DNA of 24,162 bases, taken from contig JANMJD010000369.1 of assembly GCA_031371195.1 (NCBI GenBank), forward strand, positions 1-24,162, read 5' to 3'. The number at the start of each line of letters is the position of its first letter. Within the stretch, counting starts at the first letter, position 1. The notes below the pieces were generated by a model, which was not told the origin of the DNA, ran no database searches, and saw nothing but the letters and a program-made list of their open reading frames with translations. A program made the translations under genes and the position numbers. This stretch comes from JANMJD01 sp031371195. GTDB taxonomy: Bacteria > Actinomycetota > Acidimicrobiia > Acidimicrobiales > Ilumatobacteraceae. Below are positions 22,428-24,162 of this stretch, one piece after another.

Positions 22428-23185
22428 CCGAGCCGGCAACCCCCCTCAAGCTGGCGATCCGCTCGGTCGACAAGTCGTTCGGACCTCGCCGAGTGTTGGA
22501 CGATGTTTCGCTCGACGTCGCCACCTCGCAGGTCATCTGCCTGATCGGTGCATCCGGTTCGGGCAAGTCGACGCTGCTGCGGTGCATCAACCTGCTCGAG
22601 CCGATCGATGACGGGGTGATCCTGCTCGACGATGTCGACATCTCCGCGCCGGGCCTCGACCCCGACCCCATCCGCCGCCGCATCGGGATGGTCTTCCAGA
22701 GCTACAACCTGTTCCCCCATATGACGGTGGAACGCAACATCACCCTCGCTCCCACCAAGGTGCTCGGGCAACCCTTCGGTGCGGCCCGGGCCACCGCCCG
22801 CGAGCTGCTCGGCCGGTTCGGGCTGGCCGATCAGGCCGACACCTACCCCGACCGGCTCTCGGGCGGCCAGCAGCAGCGGGACGCCATCGTGCGGGCATTG
22901 GCGATGGAGCCGGAGTTGATGCTGCTCGACGAGATCACCGCCGCCCTCGACCCCGAGCTGGTCGGCGAGGTGCTCGACGTGATCCGCGAGCTGAAGCACG
23001 AGGGGATGACGATGTTGCTCGCCACGCACGAGATGGGCTTCGCCCGCGAGATCGCCGACCGCGTGTGCTTTCTCGACGGCGGCCGCATCCTCGAGTCCGG
23101 CCCGCCGGCACAGATCTTCACCACGCCGGCCCACGAACGGACCCGCCAATTCCTGCAGCGGGTCATCGACGCCGGTCGGATGTAG
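22424..23185 (+). CDS. Amino acid ABC transporter ATP-binding protein (GlnQ type)
   Basis: A 253-residue ATPase that powers the importer from the cytoplasmic side. It has Walker A GASGSGKST at 42-50, Q-loop glutamine Q92 (MVFQSYNLFPHMTV), signature LSGGQQQR at 145-152, Walker B LMLLDE at 165-170 and switch histidine H202 (LATHEMGFAREI). Two deviations from the most frequent sequence are D153 after the signature (usually V) and I171 in DEITAALD (usually P); catalytic residues are unaffected. The tail ERTRQFLQRV is typical of amino acid importers. The gene ends four bases before the convergent DUF1996 gene, leaving no room for a terminator between them. Confidence 0.95.
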   Translation: MTEPATPLKLAIRSVDKSFGPRRVLDDVSLDVATSQVICLIGASGSGKSTLLRCINLLEPIDDGVILLDDVDISAPGLDPDPIRRRIGMVFQSYNLFPHMTVERNITLAPTKVLGQPFGAARATARELLGRFGLADQADTYPDRLSGGQQQRDAIVRALAMEPELMLLDEITAALDPELVGEVLDVIRELKHEGMTMLLATHEMGFAREIADRVCFLDGGRILESGPPAQIFTTPAHERTRQFLQRVIDAGRM

Positions 23186-23189
23186 TCCC

Positions 23190-24162
23190 TCAGGTCTTCG
23201 AACTGGTCACACCGCAGACGACGGCGCGGTGCAGGCACGATTCGACCTCGGTGCGCAGCTTGTCGACATCCCAGGCGTTGAAGAAGTCGGCATGCAACGT
23301 GTCCACCGATCCCGACGACAACGACAGATCATGGCCCGACCCGGTGATCAGGTACGCAATGGTCACGGTGAGCTGTGGAATCGGCGTCGGATGCCCACTC
23401 GGACAGGCCCCGCCGTGGCTGTAGACGACGTGGGAGCGGTGGTCGGGGCTGTCGACACCGACACCGTCCCAGCAGTCCGGAAACGTGACGATCATCCGCA
23501 GACCTCGGTCGGGCGGGCAATCGGGCGGGTCGGCCGCGTTGCCCGATCCGACTCCGCACGTCCACGAGGCGATGTTGGTCGACGGCCGCCCGCCGTGGTG
23601 CACGGCCCCGGCGATCATCTTCAACCCGAGCGGATACGCCACCACCGTCGTTGGATCGACGCGCGGGCCGGGACGGTAGTACGCCGTGACCTTGTCGGGT
23701 ACCACCATCTCGCCGTGGTCGAGCAGGGCCGGGGTCCAGTACGACGAGTGATCGAGTAGCTGGTCGCAGTACGTATCGGTCACCAGCAGTTGATCGGCCG
23801 TGGTGAATGCGTCGACCTTCACCGCGCCGAAGAACACGTGGCGATGCGCGGCGCCCGGCTCGCCCGGAGACACGATCGGGTCGTCGGAGTTGGTGTGGCT
23901 GTATGGACAGTCGGCCACGAACTGGGGGACGTTGCCCTGCGGCCCCCCGAACGCGACATCCGGCTCACCGATGTGCAACGACCCGCCGATAGTCGAATCG
24001 CCGGCGATCGAACTGCCGGGCATCGATTCGGCGGGCATCGATTCGGCGGGCAACGACCCGCCGGGCATCGACCCGGCCGGCATCGGCGTTTGCGACGCGG
24101 CGCTTCCGCCGCTCGCCCACGCAGCGAGGACCAGCGCTGCACCGAGGCGCCTCGCCGCCTTC
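23190..24162 (-). CDS. Secreted DUF1996 protein with pentapeptide-repeat linker (5' end outside window)
   Basis: A DUF1996-domain protein of unknown function, exported. An ATG at 24083 exists, but the same frame continues to the window edge and encodes a signal peptide (ARRLGAALVLAAWASGGSAAS), so the true start lies beyond 24162. After the signal comes a run of five-residue repeats (MPAGS, MPGGS, LPAES, MPAES, MPGSS) that forms a flexible linker. The domain follows with CPYSHTNSDDPIVSPGEPG, AHRHVFFG, YYRPG and FPDCWDGVGVDSPDHRSHVVYS, all typical of DUF1996, with several conserved His and Cys. The stop is four bases from that of the importer ATPase, convergent. Confidence 0.88.
   Translation of the reverse strand, partial: KAARRLGAALVLAAWASGGSAASQTPMPAGSMPGGSLPAESMPAESMPGSSIAGDSTIGGSLHIGEPDVAFGGPQGNVPQFVADCPYSHTNSDDPIVSPGEPGAAHRHVFFGAVKVDAFTTADQLLVTDTYCDQLLDHSSYWTPALLDHGEMVVPDKVTAYYRPGPRVDPTTVVAYPLGLKMIAGAVHHGGRPSTNIASWTCGVGSGNAADPPDCPPDRGLRMIVTFPDCWDGVGVDSPDHRSHVVYSHGGACPSGHPTPIPQLTVTIAYLITGSGHDLSLSSGSVDTLHADFFNAWDVDKLRTEVESCLHRAVVCGVTSSKT
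24009..24083 (-). repeat. 15-bp tandem repeat encoding [ML]P(A/G)xS pentapeptides
   Basis: Five consecutive 15-base units encode MPAGS, MPGGS, LPAES, MPAES and MPGSS, and two more degenerate units follow. Neighbouring units are nearly identical in DNA, pointing to recent slippage-type expansion. Confidence 0.8.

Noticed and set aside
22961..23055. Non-standard residues in the amino acid ABC ATPase (DEITAALD, D after the signature) as signs of inactivity
   Set aside because: Walker A, Walker B glutamate, Q-loop and switch histidine are intact, and I in place of P at this position occurs in other importer ATPases.
1..24162. CRISPR arrays, tRNAs, rRNAs, phage or transposase genes, toxin-antitoxin pairs
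   Set aside because: Looked for on both strands; apart from the RelE relic there is no supporting repeat, cloverleaf or protein motif.

Overview
The window is about two-thirds G+C, densely coded and looks like chromosomal DNA of an actinomycete. The class Acidimicrobiia fits best, but that is inference from gene style (leaderless GTG starts, a DUF1996 exported protein, an OmpA-like protein in a Gram-positive setting, RNase J and FtsK neighbours) and not from a marker gene. No rRNA, tRNA, CRISPR array, phage gene or insertion sequence was seen.

Layout. Bases 1-3406 (minus): SMP-30-type lactonase, 2-oxoglutarate/Fe(II) dioxygenase, rimO, and the first 40 codons of a membrane protein. 3489-4793 (plus): a DUF445 membrane protein. 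4838-5280 (minus): wreckage of a sulfonate/nitrate-type ABC importer, reduced by deletion to the lipoprotein start fused out of frame to the permease end. 5420-6391 (plus): NADPH:quinone oxidoreductase. 6455-13980 (minus) is a housekeeping block: RNase J, YidB/DUF937, small lipoprotein, FtsK, OmpA-like protein, PotD-like lipoprotein. 14056-14163 holds the tail of a RelE-type toxin gene. Then come dapA and a trans-aconitate methyltransferase (minus), divergent from an APC permease and a universal stress protein (plus). 18156-20465 (minus) is a TetR regulator, a ferritin-like diiron protein and a DinB-like protein. 20567-23185 (plus) is a complete polar amino acid ABC importer. 23190 to the end (minus) is a secreted DUF1996 protein cut by the window edge.

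How the genes work together. Several starts (rimO, DUF445, quinone oxidoreductase, ftsK, tam, dinB-like, tetR) have a TANNNT -10 hexamer 6-8 nt upstream of ATG/GTG and no Shine-Dalgarno, the arrangement of leaderless mRNAs. Others (amino acid binding protein, yidB, diiron protein) have clear Shine-Dalgarno sites. Several adjacent genes overlap as GTGA/ATGA/TGATG and are probably translationally coupled. The best-supported regulatory unit is tetR plus the diiron gene: a perfect 14-bp palindrome sits between a TTGACA -35 and a TATCGT -10, six bases before the tetR GTG.

I do not see a clear new defence or mobile system. The most interesting items are the TetR/diiron autoregulated operon, a PotD-like lipoprotein without transporter genes coupled to an OmpA-like gene, the two gene relics, and a DinB-like protein whose C-terminal His/Asp motif is replaced.
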